From JAFGVL01 sp963663245 (GTDB taxonomy: Bacteria; Bacteroidota; Bacteroidia; Bacteroidales; Paludibacteraceae), in assembly GCA_963663245.1 (NCBI GenBank), contig OY760143.1:1922001-1986000 (forward strand): a DNA stretch of 64,000 bases, in the 5' to 3' direction. The notes below the pieces were generated by a model. That model saw nothing but the letters and a program-made list of their open reading frames with translations, searched no databases and was not told the DNA's origin. The translations under genes were made by a program, and so were the position numbers. Shown here piece after piece: positions 15,770-24,677 of the stretch; the first letter of the stretch is position 1, and each line of letters starts with the position of its first letter.

Positions 15770-16813
15770 TTATCTAGAAACACGACCCGATGAATCGCCT
15801 TCCATTAATTTTTCAACTTCATTAACAGTAACTAAGTTAAAGTCACCGTATACTGTATGCTTTAAACAAGATGCTGCCACCCCAAAATCTAAGGCTCTTT
15901 GGTCATCATCCGTATAGGTTAATAGTCCATAAATAAGACCTCCCATAAAGGAATCTCCAGCACCTACGCGATCTACAATATGTGTAATATCATAGTCGTG
16001 TGATATTTTTAATTTTCCTTCGGAGTACATTACTCCTCTCCAAGTATTTCTGTTCGCATTAATAGAACCACGTAGTGAAATAACTACTTTCTTAGCTCTT
16101 GGAAATTTATCCGACAATTGCTTACATACCGATTCAAATACATGAGGGTCAATTAGACCGTTTGTATCATGAGAGTCAAAACTTTCAGGCTTAATCCCAA
16201 ATACCTTTTCAGCATCTTCCTCATTTCCTAAAATCAAATCACAGCCTTCTACTAAAGCTGGCATAATTTCAGAAGCTTCTTTGCCATACTTCCAAAGTTT
16301 GTTTCGGTAATTTAAATCAGTTGAAACAGTAACACCCATTTCATTCGCAGTCTTAATTGCTTCTAAACAAGCATCTGCTGCACCTTGAGATAAGGCTGGG
16401 GTAATGCCTGTCCAGTGAAACCAATCAGCATCTTTAAATACCTCACGCCAATTTACCATTCCTGGTTTAATTTGAGCAATAGCTGATTCAGCACGATCAT
16501 AAATCACTTTACTTGAACGAGTAACTGCTCCTGTTTCTAAAAAATAAATCCCAACGCGATCACCACCACGAAGAATTTCTTTGGTCCCTACATTATGCTT
16601 GCGCAAAGTTGCAATACAAGCATCTGCAATATCATTATTAGGAAGTCGAGTAACAAATTCGGTCTTAACACCATAGTTGGCTAATGAAACAGCCACATTT
16701 GATTCTCCTCCTCCAAAATTCACATTAAATTGACTGCATTGCATTACACGCTCAAATCCAGGTGTCGCTAAACGCAGCATAATTTCTCCAAAAGTTACAA
16801 CTTTCTTACTCAT
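15770..16813 (-). CDS. kdgK: 2-dehydro-3-deoxygluconate kinase (PfkB family)
   Basis: A 347-residue ribokinase-fold enzyme. The N-terminal GGGESNVAVSLANYG (about 34-48) is the substrate-binding signature, and DRVGAGDSFMGG (281-292) holds the catalytic base D287 and the anion hole. The start MSKKVVTFGEIMLRLATPGFERV matches KDG kinases of Bacteroidota. It phosphorylates KDG to KDPG, the substrate of KdgA 11 bp downstream. A hairpin separates it from uxaC. Confidence 0.9.
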   Translation of the reverse strand: MSKKVVTFGEIMLRLATPGFERVMQCSQFNVNFGGGESNVAVSLANYGVKTEFVTRLPNNDIADACIATLRKHNVGTKEILRGGDRVGIYFLETGAVTRSSKVIYDRAESAIAQIKPGMVNWREVFKDADWFHWTGITPALSQGAADACLEAIKTANEMGVTVSTDLNYRNKLWKYGKEASEIMPALVEGCDLILGNEEDAEKVFGIKPESFDSHDTNGLIDPHVFESVCKQLSDKFPRAKKVVISLRGSINANRNTWRGVMYSEGKLKISHDYDITHIVDRVGAGDSFMGGLIYGLLTYTDDDQRALDFGVAASCLKHTVYGDFNLVTVNEVEKLMEGDSSGRVSR

Positions 16814-16846
16814 CTTTTCTTTTTTTGATTGGTAACTAAAAAACCA

Positions 16847-16874
16847 AAGTCGTTGTTTTAAAAAACAACGACTT
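16847..16874 (-). terminator. Intra-operon hairpin between uxaC and kdgK
   Basis: AAGTCGTTGTTTT pairs with AAAACAACGACTT in the 78-bp gap. In the minus direction it is followed by TTTGGTTTTTTAG. It could be a leaky terminator or an mRNA-stabilising stem that sets different levels of uxaC and kdgK. Confidence 0.6.
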
Positions 16875-16891
16875 CAATTATCTATATCATC

Positions 16892-18295
16892 CTAGAATTT
16901 GAAAAATTCTTTCGCATTATTATAAGATATATTCTCAACCATTTCGCCAATAAATGGAAGCTCTTGGTGAGGCAATAATCCTTGCTCTATATCGTCTCCT
17001 AATAAATTACATAAGGTACGACGGAAATATTCGTGACGTGGATAAGATAAGAAACTGCGAGAGTCTGTTAACATACCAACAAAACGGCTCAACATTCCTA
17101 ACACAGAAAGTGCATTCATTTGTTTCTCCATTCCATCTTTTTGATCTAAAAACCACCAGCCTGAACCAAATTGAACCTTACCAGCAACTGTTCCATCTTG
17201 GAAACAACCAATCATAGTAGCAATTACTTCATTGTCTGAAGGGTTCAAAGTATAGATAATAGTTTTAGCTAATTTATCGTTAGTATCTAATCGGTCTAAG
17301 AATTTAGCCATTGCTTTCGCAGTACTAAATGAACCAATAGAATCAAAACCTGTATCAGGTCCTAAATTATTAAACAAACGAGTATTATTATTACGGATAG
17401 CACCATAGTGAAATTGTTGTGTCCAACCTGCTTCCCAATCCATGATCGCACCTTCAACCATTACAGCTGATTTAAATTGAAGAATTTCTTGCTGAGTTAA
17501 TTCTTTTCCTCCATATACTTTAGTAAAAATAGCTTTGATTTCAGCATCCGTATAATCTTCTGCATAAAATTCTTCGATACCGTGGTCAGACAATTTACAT
17601 CCTTGCTCTGTAAAGAAATCATGACGATTTCTAAGTGCTGCCAACATATCTTCATAAGAAGAAATGCTCATGCCAGAGGCTTTAGACAATTGCTCCATAT
17701 AAGCGATAAATTCTGAAGGCACTTCAACAGCCATTGCTTTATCGGGACGCCATGTTGGCAACATTTTAATTTCAAAACCATCTTCGCGTGCTTTGATATG
17801 GTGCTCTAAAGAGTCAACTGGATCATCTGTAGTGCATACAGCCTCCACATTATATTTACGCATTAAATTACGTGCTGAATATTCAGGGGTTTGTAATTTA
17901 GCAGTACATTCATCATATATCTCACGCGCAGTTGCTGGAGATAATAATTTATCAATACCAAATGCTGTCTTTAATTCTAAGTGCGTCCAGTGATAAAGAG
18001 GATTACGCATAGTATGCGGAACAGTCTCTGCCCATTTCTCAAATTTTTCCCAATCACTTGACTCGCCAGTACAGTATTTTTCATCCACACCGTTTGTTCT
18101 CATTGCACGCCATTTGTAATGGTCTCCCCCTAACCAAACTTCAGTTAAGTTCTTAAACTGATGATCATTTGCAACCATCTCTGGTATTAAATGACAGTGA
18201 TAATCAATAATAGGCATTTTAGCCGCATGCTCATGATATAATTTTTTTGCTGTTTCTGTTTGCAACAAAAAATCTTTATCTAAAAAATCTTTCAT
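16892..18295 (-). CDS. uxaC: Glucuronate/galacturonate isomerase
   Basis: A 467-residue uronate isomerase of the amidohydrolase superfamily. It converts D-glucuronate to D-fructuronate and D-galacturonate to D-tagaturonate in the cytoplasm. The metal-binding HxH is H33-C-H35 in IIDYHCHLIPE. Other family blocks include GGDHYKWRAMRTNG and FGSGWWFLDQKDGM near the C-terminus. Length matches E. coli UxaC (470). First gene of the minus-strand operon, divergent from the regulator/uxaE operon across a 406-bp control region. Confidence 0.96.
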   Translation of the reverse strand: MKDFLDKDFLLQTETAKKLYHEHAAKMPIIDYHCHLIPEMVANDHQFKNLTEVWLGGDHYKWRAMRTNGVDEKYCTGESSDWEKFEKWAETVPHTMRNPLYHWTHLELKTAFGIDKLLSPATAREIYDECTAKLQTPEYSARNLMRKYNVEAVCTTDDPVDSLEHHIKAREDGFEIKMLPTWRPDKAMAVEVPSEFIAYMEQLSKASGMSISSYEDMLAALRNRHDFFTEQGCKLSDHGIEEFYAEDYTDAEIKAIFTKVYGGKELTQQEILQFKSAVMVEGAIMDWEAGWTQQFHYGAIRNNNTRLFNNLGPDTGFDSIGSFSTAKAMAKFLDRLDTNDKLAKTIIYTLNPSDNEVIATMIGCFQDGTVAGKVQFGSGWWFLDQKDGMEKQMNALSVLGMLSRFVGMLTDSRSFLSYPRHEYFRRTLCNLLGDDIEQGLLPHQELPFIGEMVENISYNNAKEFFKF

Positions 18296-18701
18296 GTTTA
18301 ATTATATATTTTGTTTTGTTATTAATCTAGATATAGAACAAAAGGAGAAAATAAGCCAATTTAAATGTTCTCGGTCATTTAATATTTCTTAAGAAAAAAT
18401 ATCCTTAAAAAAGCTTGAATCTATGTTTAATAATATCTTTTTTGATTACTTTAGCACTCCGTTTTCAGAGAGAAAGCACATAAAATTCTAATTATCAATT
18501 CAATACGCAAACAGAATCAAATAAGCTATTTTTCTGACAGCCCACGAAGATACAAAAAATTTTATATTTGCAAATTAAGTATTACATTTGTGGTTCTGCT
18601 CAAAGACGTAACGATTAGAAATATAAATGATTACCAACCTAGTGATTTTAAGAAAGATAGAACAGTAAAAAAAAACACCCATCAACTCAAATAACTCTGC
18701 C
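18296..18701. promoter_or_regulatory. Divergent control region between the two uronate operons
   Basis: A 406-bp interval with no gene. On the + strand, TATATTTG (18563-18570) and TACATTTG (18583-18590) fit the -7 consensus for the regulator/uxaE operon. TTAAGAAAAAATATCCTTAA (18389-18408) is a short imperfect inverted repeat that could be an operator. I could not find a good minus-strand -7 box for uxaC. Confidence 0.5.
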
Positions 18702-19634
18702 ATGGAAAATAATTCAGAGAATAAAGACCTAAAATTTGACACAAAAAAACAAACCAAGTTTGTTTGTGTAATTCCTAAATTTGTAACTGAGGATTATTGG
18801 GAAAGTATCAATAGAGGATTTGACGATGCTGCTAAGGACTTTGCTCACTACAATATTTTAATAGAGAAAAAGTTTTTTGATCAATACGATGAAAGCTCAT
18901 TTGATGCAGTTACTAAAGAAGTACTTTCAATGAAACCTGATGCTGTTTTTTTATCTCCAATTTTTAAAGAGTCTACACTTCAGTTTATTGAGCAGTTAGA
19001 CCAAAAAGGAATTAAATATTCTTTTATTGACAATGTGCTTGAAGACTGTGACTACACTACATATTACGGCCAGAACTCCTTCCAAAGCGGCTATATTGCA
19101 GCAAAACTGCTAGTTAGTCTAATGCCTGAAGATGCACAAATCATGGTAATTAGAACCAAGCGAAAAGGTGCTGAAGCAAATCAAACTATGAATCGTTATG
19201 ATGGATTTATGCAATATATCGTAGATAATAAACTAGATGAATACATAGAGTACATAGATGTTGAATTTATTGAAGGTGATGAAGAATACAACTTTAAGTT
19301 GTTAGAAAAAACGATGAAAGAGAATGATAATATTAAGGCTGCGATTACTTTTAATTCGAAAGTTTATCGTTTGGCTATGCACCTTGCTTCTTTTAACAGA
19401 AAAAATATACGAATTATTGGATATGACCTTCTACCTTTAAATCATCGTTATTTAAAAAAAGGAGTTATCTATTGCTTAATTGCTCAACGTCCAGACAGAC
19501 AATCATATCTAAGCGTAAGAGACATGTGTCGTTCTATCATTCTAAAACGCGAAGTAAAACAATCGAACTATATGCCTATTGACATCTTATTTAAAGAGAA
19601 TATAGTTGATTACAATACCTTTTACAATAATTAA
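18702..19634 (+). CDS. LacI/periplasmic-binding-like sensor protein lacking a helix-turn-helix
   Basis: A 310-residue protein whose residues 20-300 follow the effector-binding domain of LacI-type regulators (KFVCVIPKFVTEDYWESINRGFDDAAKDFAHYNI; later IRIIGYDLLPLNHRYL). The N-terminal 18 residues are polar (MENNSENKDLKFDTKK) and hold no DNA-binding helix-turn-helix. The frame is closed by TAA at 18666, and no HTH is visible in the other frames upstream. No signal peptide is present, so it is cytoplasmic, not a transport binding protein. It heads the uxaE operon, so sensing of a uronate intermediate is a reasonable guess; how it would act without a DNA-binding domain is open. Confidence 0.7.
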   Translation: MENNSENKDLKFDTKKQTKFVCVIPKFVTEDYWESINRGFDDAAKDFAHYNILIEKKFFDQYDESSFDAVTKEVLSMKPDAVFLSPIFKESTLQFIEQLDQKGIKYSFIDNVLEDCDYTTYYGQNSFQSGYIAAKLLVSLMPEDAQIMVIRTKRKGAEANQTMNRYDGFMQYIVDNKLDEYIEYIDVEFIEGDEEYNFKLLEKTMKENDNIKAAITFNSKVYRLAMHLASFNRKNIRIIGYDLLPLNHRYLKKGVIYCLIAQRPDRQSYLSVRDMCRSIILKREVKQSNYMPIDILFKENIVDYNTFYNN

Positions 19635-19668
19635 TTAATAACATAAATAAACTAACCTTAAAGAAAAC

Positions 19669-20919
19669 ATGGATTTAGGAAAATTTAGTATTGGTACAGG
19701 TGACCGTTTTTGTCACCAAGGGGAAGCTCAACTAAGAGCTATTATGAGAGCTAATGCAGAAGCAGGATTAGACATTAACATAGTATGGAATAAATCAAAT
19801 CGTGAGCATCAGTATGTTGAGACTGTTCCTCAAGACACACGTAACGAAGCTGATGCTGCTGTCAAAGCGCTTGGTTTTAAAGGTTCTTACTTTGTAGATG
19901 CTGATCATATTAATTTTAGCAACGTAGAAGGATTTGTTGATTCTTCAGACTTCTTCACCTTAGACGTTGCATCTTTTATTGGAAAAGAAAGTCCTCAGGC
20001 AGAAGTTGATGCTTTTGTTGCTTCTTGCGAAAAATATATGGGAGAACTATCTATCCCAGGTATTGAGCAAAAATTCAATATCACAAAAGAATTTTTAGTT
20101 GAGGTTGCTAACAACTTCTTAGCTGCAGTTCAACAAGCTACAGACATATATAACTTCTTAGTAGAGAAAAAAGGTGTAGGTAACTTTATTACTGAAGTAT
20201 CAATGGATGAGGTAGAAACTCCTCAAACTCCAGTTGAAATGCTTTTCATCTTAAAAATGTTGGCTAATAAGAATATTCCAGCTCAAACTATCGCTCCTAA
20301 ATTTACAGGACGTTTCAACAAAGGTGTAGACTACACTGGTGATGTTGATCAGTTTGCCAAAGAATTTGAAGAAGATGTATTGGTTATTGCTTATGCAATT
20401 AAAGAATTTGGGTTCCCAAAAGACCTTAAATTATCTGTACACTCTGGTTCTGATAAATTTTCAATCTACAAGCCAATTTCTGAAACTATAGCAAAATATA
20501 ATACAGGTTTACACCTTAAAACTGCAGGAACAACTTGGTTAGAAGAAGTAATCGGTTTAGCTGTTGCTGGTGGTGATGGATTAGAGGCTGCTAAATTTAT
20601 TTATGCTGACTCATTGAGCCGTAGCGAAGAGTTATGTGGACCTTATGCTGATGTAATTGACATCGATACCACTCAACTTCCAACAATCGAAGAAGTGAAT
20701 TCATGGTCGAGCGAGAAATATGCAAATACATTACGTCACATCCCAGGACATCCTGACTACAATCCTAATTTCCGTCAGTTGATCCACGTTGCTTATAAAG
20801 TAGCCTTCGAAATGGGTGACAAATATATCAGCATGATTGAAAAGCACGCAGATGTTATTGCACAATGTGTAGAAGAAAACATCTACGAACGTCACATGAA
20901 GAGATTATTCAACTTTTAA
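19669..20919 (+). CDS. uxaE: Tagaturonate 3-epimerase
   Basis: A 416-residue protein of the UxaE family, first described in Thermotoga as D-tagaturonate epimerase, which turns D-tagaturonate into D-fructuronate and replaces the UxaB/UxaA branch. The start FSIGTGDRFCHQGEAQLRAI, YFVDADHIN (about 76-84), LKLSVHSGSDKFSIYKPI and LHLKTAGTTWLEEVIGLA are strong blocks with conserved His, Asp and Lys candidates for the metal/catalytic site. Full length with no gaps. It follows the LacI-like gene by 34 bp and precedes the mannonate oxidoreductase by 30 bp, as expected for the pathway order. Confidence 0.88.
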   Translation: MDLGKFSIGTGDRFCHQGEAQLRAIMRANAEAGLDINIVWNKSNREHQYVETVPQDTRNEADAAVKALGFKGSYFVDADHINFSNVEGFVDSSDFFTLDVASFIGKESPQAEVDAFVASCEKYMGELSIPGIEQKFNITKEFLVEVANNFLAAVQQATDIYNFLVEKKGVGNFITEVSMDEVETPQTPVEMLFILKMLANKNIPAQTIAPKFTGRFNKGVDYTGDVDQFAKEFEEDVLVIAYAIKEFGFPKDLKLSVHSGSDKFSIYKPISETIAKYNTGLHLKTAGTTWLEEVIGLAVAGGDGLEAAKFIYADSLSRSEELCGPYADVIDIDTTQLPTIEEVNSWSSEKYANTLRHIPGHPDYNPNFRQLIHVAYKVAFEMGDKYISMIEKHADVIAQCVEENIYERHMKRLFNF

Positions 20920-20949
20920 TATATAACTTTTAATAGAACCCATATTTCA

Positions 20950-21762
20950 ATGAAAAATTATTTTGATGTAAAAGGTAAAGTGATTGTTATCACTGGTGGA
21001 GCAGGTATCCTTGGAAAAGGAATGTCTGAATATATGGCAGAACAAGGATGTAAAGTAGTAGTTTTAGATAGAGTTGACGATGCAGGTAATGCATTAGTTG
21101 CTGATATCAAAGCCAAAGGTGGTGACGCTATCTACTTAAGCACGGATGTTCTTAACAAAGAGGTATTAGAGCAAAACGCTAAAGATATTGTTGCTGCTTA
21201 TGGCAGAATTGACATCTTAGTAAATGCTGCTGGTGGAAATATGCCTGGTGCAACTATTGCTCCTGGACAAACTATTTTTGATCTTCAAATTGACGCTTTC
21301 CAGAAAGTAGTTGACTTGAACTTATTCGGAACAGTGTTACCATGTATGGTATTTGGTAAAATTATGGTTGATAAAAAAGAAGGTAGTATCATAAATATTT
21401 CTTCTGAATCAGCTATCCGTCCATTAACTCGTGTTGTTGGATACGGTTCTTCTAAAGCAGCTGTAACAAACTTCACTCAGTTCTTAGCAACAGAAATGGC
21501 TACTAAATTTAGCGAGAAAATTCGTGTAAATGCAATGGCTCCTGGTTTCTTCTTAACGGAGCAAAATCGTGCATTAATGTCAAACGAAGACGGAACTCCA
21601 TCTGATAGATGTAAAACTATTCTAGCACATACACCATTTGGTCGTTTAGGTGAAGCAGATGAATTATTTGGAACGCTTCACTGGTTAGCTAGTGATGCCT
21701 CTAAATTCGTAACTGGAACATTAACTGTTGTTGATGGTGGTTTTGATGCATTCTGTATCTAA
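20950..21762 (+). CDS. uxuB: SDR oxidoreductase, probable D-mannonate (fructuronate) reductase
   Basis: A 270-residue classical short-chain dehydrogenase. The cofactor motif is TGGAGILG (15-22), D40 at the end of beta-2 favours NAD(H), NAAGG is at 92-96, the catalytic Ser is about S152, and Y165-x3-K169 (YGSSK) completes the site. B. subtilis UxuB (YjmF) is an SDR of this type, unlike the polyol-dehydrogenase UxuB of E. coli. Position right after uxaE supports reduction of D-fructuronate to D-mannonate. An alternative is reduction of 4-deoxy-5-keto uronate (DEH) to KDG, since the window also has an alginate lyase. Confidence 0.78.
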   Translation: MKNYFDVKGKVIVITGGAGILGKGMSEYMAEQGCKVVVLDRVDDAGNALVADIKAKGGDAIYLSTDVLNKEVLEQNAKDIVAAYGRIDILVNAAGGNMPGATIAPGQTIFDLQIDAFQKVVDLNLFGTVLPCMVFGKIMVDKKEGSIINISSESAIRPLTRVVGYGSSKAAVTNFTQFLATEMATKFSEKIRVNAMAPGFFLTEQNRALMSNEDGTPSDRCKTILAHTPFGRLGEADELFGTLHWLASDASKFVTGTLTVVDGGFDAFCI

Positions 21763-21818
21763 TCTATTACGGAGATTTCAATAAAAAAACATATAACAAT
21801 TAACAATATTTCAATATC

Positions 21819-22898
21819 ATGAGTATTCAATTAAAAAAAGATTGTCAATGGTCTCTAGTAGTACCTACTTCTATGGGACTTCGTATTACTCCTCCATCAG
21901 GACAACCAGTACATTCAAGCAATCAGATGTTTGTACAAGCTACAAGTGCAGAAACTAACGTTGCTAACGTACCTGCTTACTTAGGCTTACCAACAAAAGT
22001 ATTAACTTCTTTCGTTAAAGAAAGTCCTGTTTCTCAATTCATTAAAGACTCTTTAAGACAACGTAACTTTTCGTACGAAGGTCCTGAAGTAGAGCAAGGT
22101 GATCCTTGGGGATACCGCCACCAAATCAATATCGCTGATAGTGGTTATGGTACTCGTGGACCTCGTGTATGGAACGACCGTGCAGGTGAAGTTGGTAGAA
22201 CATTAAACGTAAAAGATTTTGATTTAGAGCGTATATTTGGACAAGAAGGTGTTCAAATCGTACACTTATCTGGTTTGATTGCAGCTTTATCAAGAGAAAC
22301 TACTGAATTTTGCTTAGCAATTGCAAAAGCAGCTAAAAAATATGGAACTAAAATTTCTTTCGATTTAAACCACAGAGCTTCTTTCTGGAAAGGTCGTGAA
22401 GAAGAATTACACCAAAGCTTTACTGAAATTGCTGCTGTTACAGATATCCTTATTGGTAACGAAGAAGATTTCCAACTTTGCTTAGGTATTAAAGGACCAG
22501 AAGCTGGTGGTAAAGGAATTGCTGCTAAAATTGATGGTTTCAAAGGAATGATTCAAAACGTAAAACAAGCTTTCCCTAATGCAGAAGTATTTGCTACTAC
22601 ATTAAGAGAAGTTGAAAGTGCAAACTCTCACCTTTGGGGTGGTATTATGTTAGCTGGTGACGAATGGCAAATTGTTGAGCCGCGTCAAATTACAGTACTT
22701 GACCGTATTGGTGGTGGAGACGGATTCGTTGGTGGTATGCTTTACGGTATCTTAAAAGAATGGGAACCACAAAAATGGATTCAATTCGGCTGGGCTACTG
22801 GTGCATTAGCTGCAACAATGATTACTGACTACGGAATGCCAGCCGATGAAGATCAAGTATGGTCTATATGGGGTGGTAATGCTCGTGTTAAGAGATAA
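21819..22898 (+). CDS. PfkB-family sugar-acid kinase (second in the locus)
   Basis: A 359-residue ribokinase-family protein, distinct from kdgK. The C-terminal motif is DRIGGGDGFVGG (295-306), with GGGD in place of the usual GAGD and catalytic D301. NVANVPAYLG lies in the N-terminal substrate region and ISFDLNHRASFWKG in the middle, close to KDG-kinase sequences. It could be a second KDG kinase or a kinase for another aldonate. Because it sits between the mannonate oxidoreductase and a LarA-like epimerase plus 6-phosphogluconate dehydrogenase, gluconate 6-kinase activity is an attractive but unproven option. Confidence 0.75.
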   Translation: MSIQLKKDCQWSLVVPTSMGLRITPPSGQPVHSSNQMFVQATSAETNVANVPAYLGLPTKVLTSFVKESPVSQFIKDSLRQRNFSYEGPEVEQGDPWGYRHQINIADSGYGTRGPRVWNDRAGEVGRTLNVKDFDLERIFGQEGVQIVHLSGLIAALSRETTEFCLAIAKAAKKYGTKISFDLNHRASFWKGREEELHQSFTEIAAVTDILIGNEEDFQLCLGIKGPEAGGKGIAAKIDGFKGMIQNVKQAFPNAEVFATTLREVESANSHLWGGIMLAGDEWQIVEPRQITVLDRIGGGDGFVGGMLYGILKEWEPQKWIQFGWATGALAATMITDYGMPADEDQVWSIWGGNARVKR

Positions 22899-22925
22899 CG
22901 CCCATTTACTATTTTTTCATTGACA

Positions 22926-23359
22926 ATTGACTATTTAACTTTAAATGACTCCTGAAGTTCTGAAAAAAAGACTTAAAGTTTTTGCACTTAGAGTCATTAA
23001 GTTAACAGATAGCTTACCGAATAATTTGACTGGTAAAATTATAGCTCGTCAGATTATTCGTTCTGGCACTTCGCCAGGAGCAAATTATAGAGCAGCCTGT
23101 TTAGGTAAATCTGATAAAGATTTTATAAATAAGCTTAAGATAGTTGAAGAAGAATTAGACGAAACGATCTACTGGTTAGAGATTATTATAGAATCCGGTT
23201 TAATAAAAAAAGATTTATTAACTGACTTAATGAAAGAAAACCAGGAATTACTAAAAATCATTGTAAGTTCTATAAATACAATGAAAAAGAAACTAAATAC
23301 AAGATAATAATATTTAATTTGCCAATAAATAGTCAATGGTAAATAACAAAATAGTCAAT
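22926..23359. repeat. ATTGACTATTT repeats flanking the four-helix-bundle gene
   Basis: ATTGACTATTT at 22926-22936 and its complement AAATAGTCAAT twice downstream, at 23327-23337 and 23349-23359. They bracket the four-helix-bundle ORF. Such short TTGAC-rich repeats are often seen beside these genes in Bacteroidota, which suggests an inserted unit. Confidence 0.5.
22945..23307 (+). CDS. Four-helix-bundle (23S rRNA IVS-type) protein
   Basis: A 120-residue all-helical protein of the S23 / four-helix-bundle family (TIGR02436 type), known from ORFs in 23S rRNA intervening sequences and related to the Avd accessory protein of diversity-generating retroelements. The hallmarks are FALRVIKLTDSLPNN, GKIIARQIIRSGTSPGANYRAA (about 31-52) and KLKIVEEELDETIYWLEII. 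It interrupts the otherwise metabolic operon and is flanked by short inverted repeats, which suggests a small mobile insertion. Exact function unknown. No reverse transcriptase or rRNA is nearby. Confidence 0.85.
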   Translation: MTPEVLKKRLKVFALRVIKLTDSLPNNLTGKIIARQIIRSGTSPGANYRAACLGKSDKDFINKLKIVEEELDETIYWLEIIIESGLIKKDLLTDLMKENQELLKIIVSSINTMKKKLNTR

Positions 23360-23367
23360 ATTAAATT

Positions 23368-24639
23368 ATGTTATATTATAGCAAAGGTTCAGCAACTACT
23401 TCTTTCTCTTCCGAAGAATTAAAACAAGTAATTTTCGAAACGCTTGAAAAAATTGGAACTAAGAAAAAAGTACTAGCTATACCACCTGATTTCACAAGAT
23501 TTCATTCTCGTGCTGGTGAAATCACCAATATTGCTCATCAATACTATGGTGATAAACTAACAGACATCCTTCCTGCATTAGGAACTCACTATGCAATGAC
23601 GGATGGAGAAATAGATGAAATGTTTGGAGAAGAAATTCCAAAAGAAAAATTTAAAGTTCACAACTGGAGAGAAGATGTAGTTACTTTAGGTACTGTACCT
23701 GGAGAATATGTAAAAGAAGTAACAGATGGAATGATAGATTATTCATGGCCTGGTCAAGTAAACAAATTACTTGTTGAAGGCGATTACGATTTAATCTTAT
23801 CTCCCGGACAAGTTGTTCCTCATGAAGTAATTGGACTAGCCAACTACAACAAAAATATTTTTGTTGGAACTGGTGGTTCTGAAGGTATTAATAAAAGTCA
23901 CTTTATCGGAGCTGTTTATGGCATGGAACGTATTATGGGTCGTGCTCTTAATCCAGTAAGAAAAGTGATGAACTATGCTTCGGATAACTTTGCCAAAGAT
24001 TTACCAATTTTATACATCCAAACAGTTTTATCTGCTGGTGATGATGGGAAACTACATATTAGAGGTTTATATATTGGAGATGATTTCGAATGTTTTGAAG
24101 AAGCAGCAAAATTATCTGTAGAAGTGAACTTCAAGATGATGGAAAAAGAGATGAAAAAAGTTGTTGTTTATCTTGACCCATCAGAATTTAGAAGCACGTG
24201 GTTAGGTAATAAAAGTGTTTACCGAACTCGTATGGCTATTGCAGATGGTGGCGAACTAATTGTACTTGCTCCTGGCTTAGCCGAATTTGGAGAAGACAAA
24301 ACAATAGATGGTCTAATTAGAAAATATGGATATGTAGGTTCTAAAAAAGTATTGGAACTAACAAATTCTAATGAAGACTTAAAAAACAACTTAGGAGCAG
24401 CAGCTCACTTAATTCATGGTTCGTCTGAAGATAGATTCTCTATAACTTATTGTCCAGGAAACTTAACTAAAGAAGAGATTGAAGGTGTAAACTTTAAATA
24501 TGCTGATTTAGATGAGATGACAAAAAAATATGATCCTACCAAACTAAAGGATGGCTGGAACATCGTTGATGGTGAAGAAATCTATTATATTTCTAACCCT
24601 GCCCTTGGGTTGTGGGCATTCAAAGAGAGATTTAAATAA
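23368..24639 (+). CDS. LarA-like nickel-pincer hydroxyacid racemase/epimerase
   Basis: A 423-residue member of the lactate racemase (LarA, formerly DUF2088) superfamily, whose enzymes carry a nickel-pincer nucleotide bound to lysine. The site is intact: H98 (VHNWRED), H152 (VVPHEVIG), K162 and H178, with spacings H-x9-K-x15-H that equal H174/K184/H200 of Lactobacillus plantarum LarA. PPDFTRF (39-45) corresponds to the DxTRP motif, and GTHYAMTDGEI (72-82) to the GTHRP block. Family members act on lactate, malate, phenyllactate and, in one described group, epimerise D-gluconate at C2 (to D-mannonate). Its place after the mannonate oxidoreductase and before gnd suits the last activity. LarB/C/E are not in the window. 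Confidence 0.85.
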   Translation: MLYYSKGSATTSFSSEELKQVIFETLEKIGTKKKVLAIPPDFTRFHSRAGEITNIAHQYYGDKLTDILPALGTHYAMTDGEIDEMFGEEIPKEKFKVHNWREDVVTLGTVPGEYVKEVTDGMIDYSWPGQVNKLLVEGDYDLILSPGQVVPHEVIGLANYNKNIFVGTGGSEGINKSHFIGAVYGMERIMGRALNPVRKVMNYASDNFAKDLPILYIQTVLSAGDDGKLHIRGLYIGDDFECFEEAAKLSVEVNFKMMEKEMKKVVVYLDPSEFRSTWLGNKSVYRTRMAIADGGELIVLAPGLAEFGEDKTIDGLIRKYGYVGSKKVLELTNSNEDLKNNLGAAAHLIHGSSEDRFSITYCPGNLTKEEIEGVNFKYADLDEMTKKYDPTKLKDGWNIVDGEEIYYISNPALGLWAFKERFK

Positions 24640-24677
24640 ACAAATAATAAATTTTAATTTTTTAATCAATTTAACTT

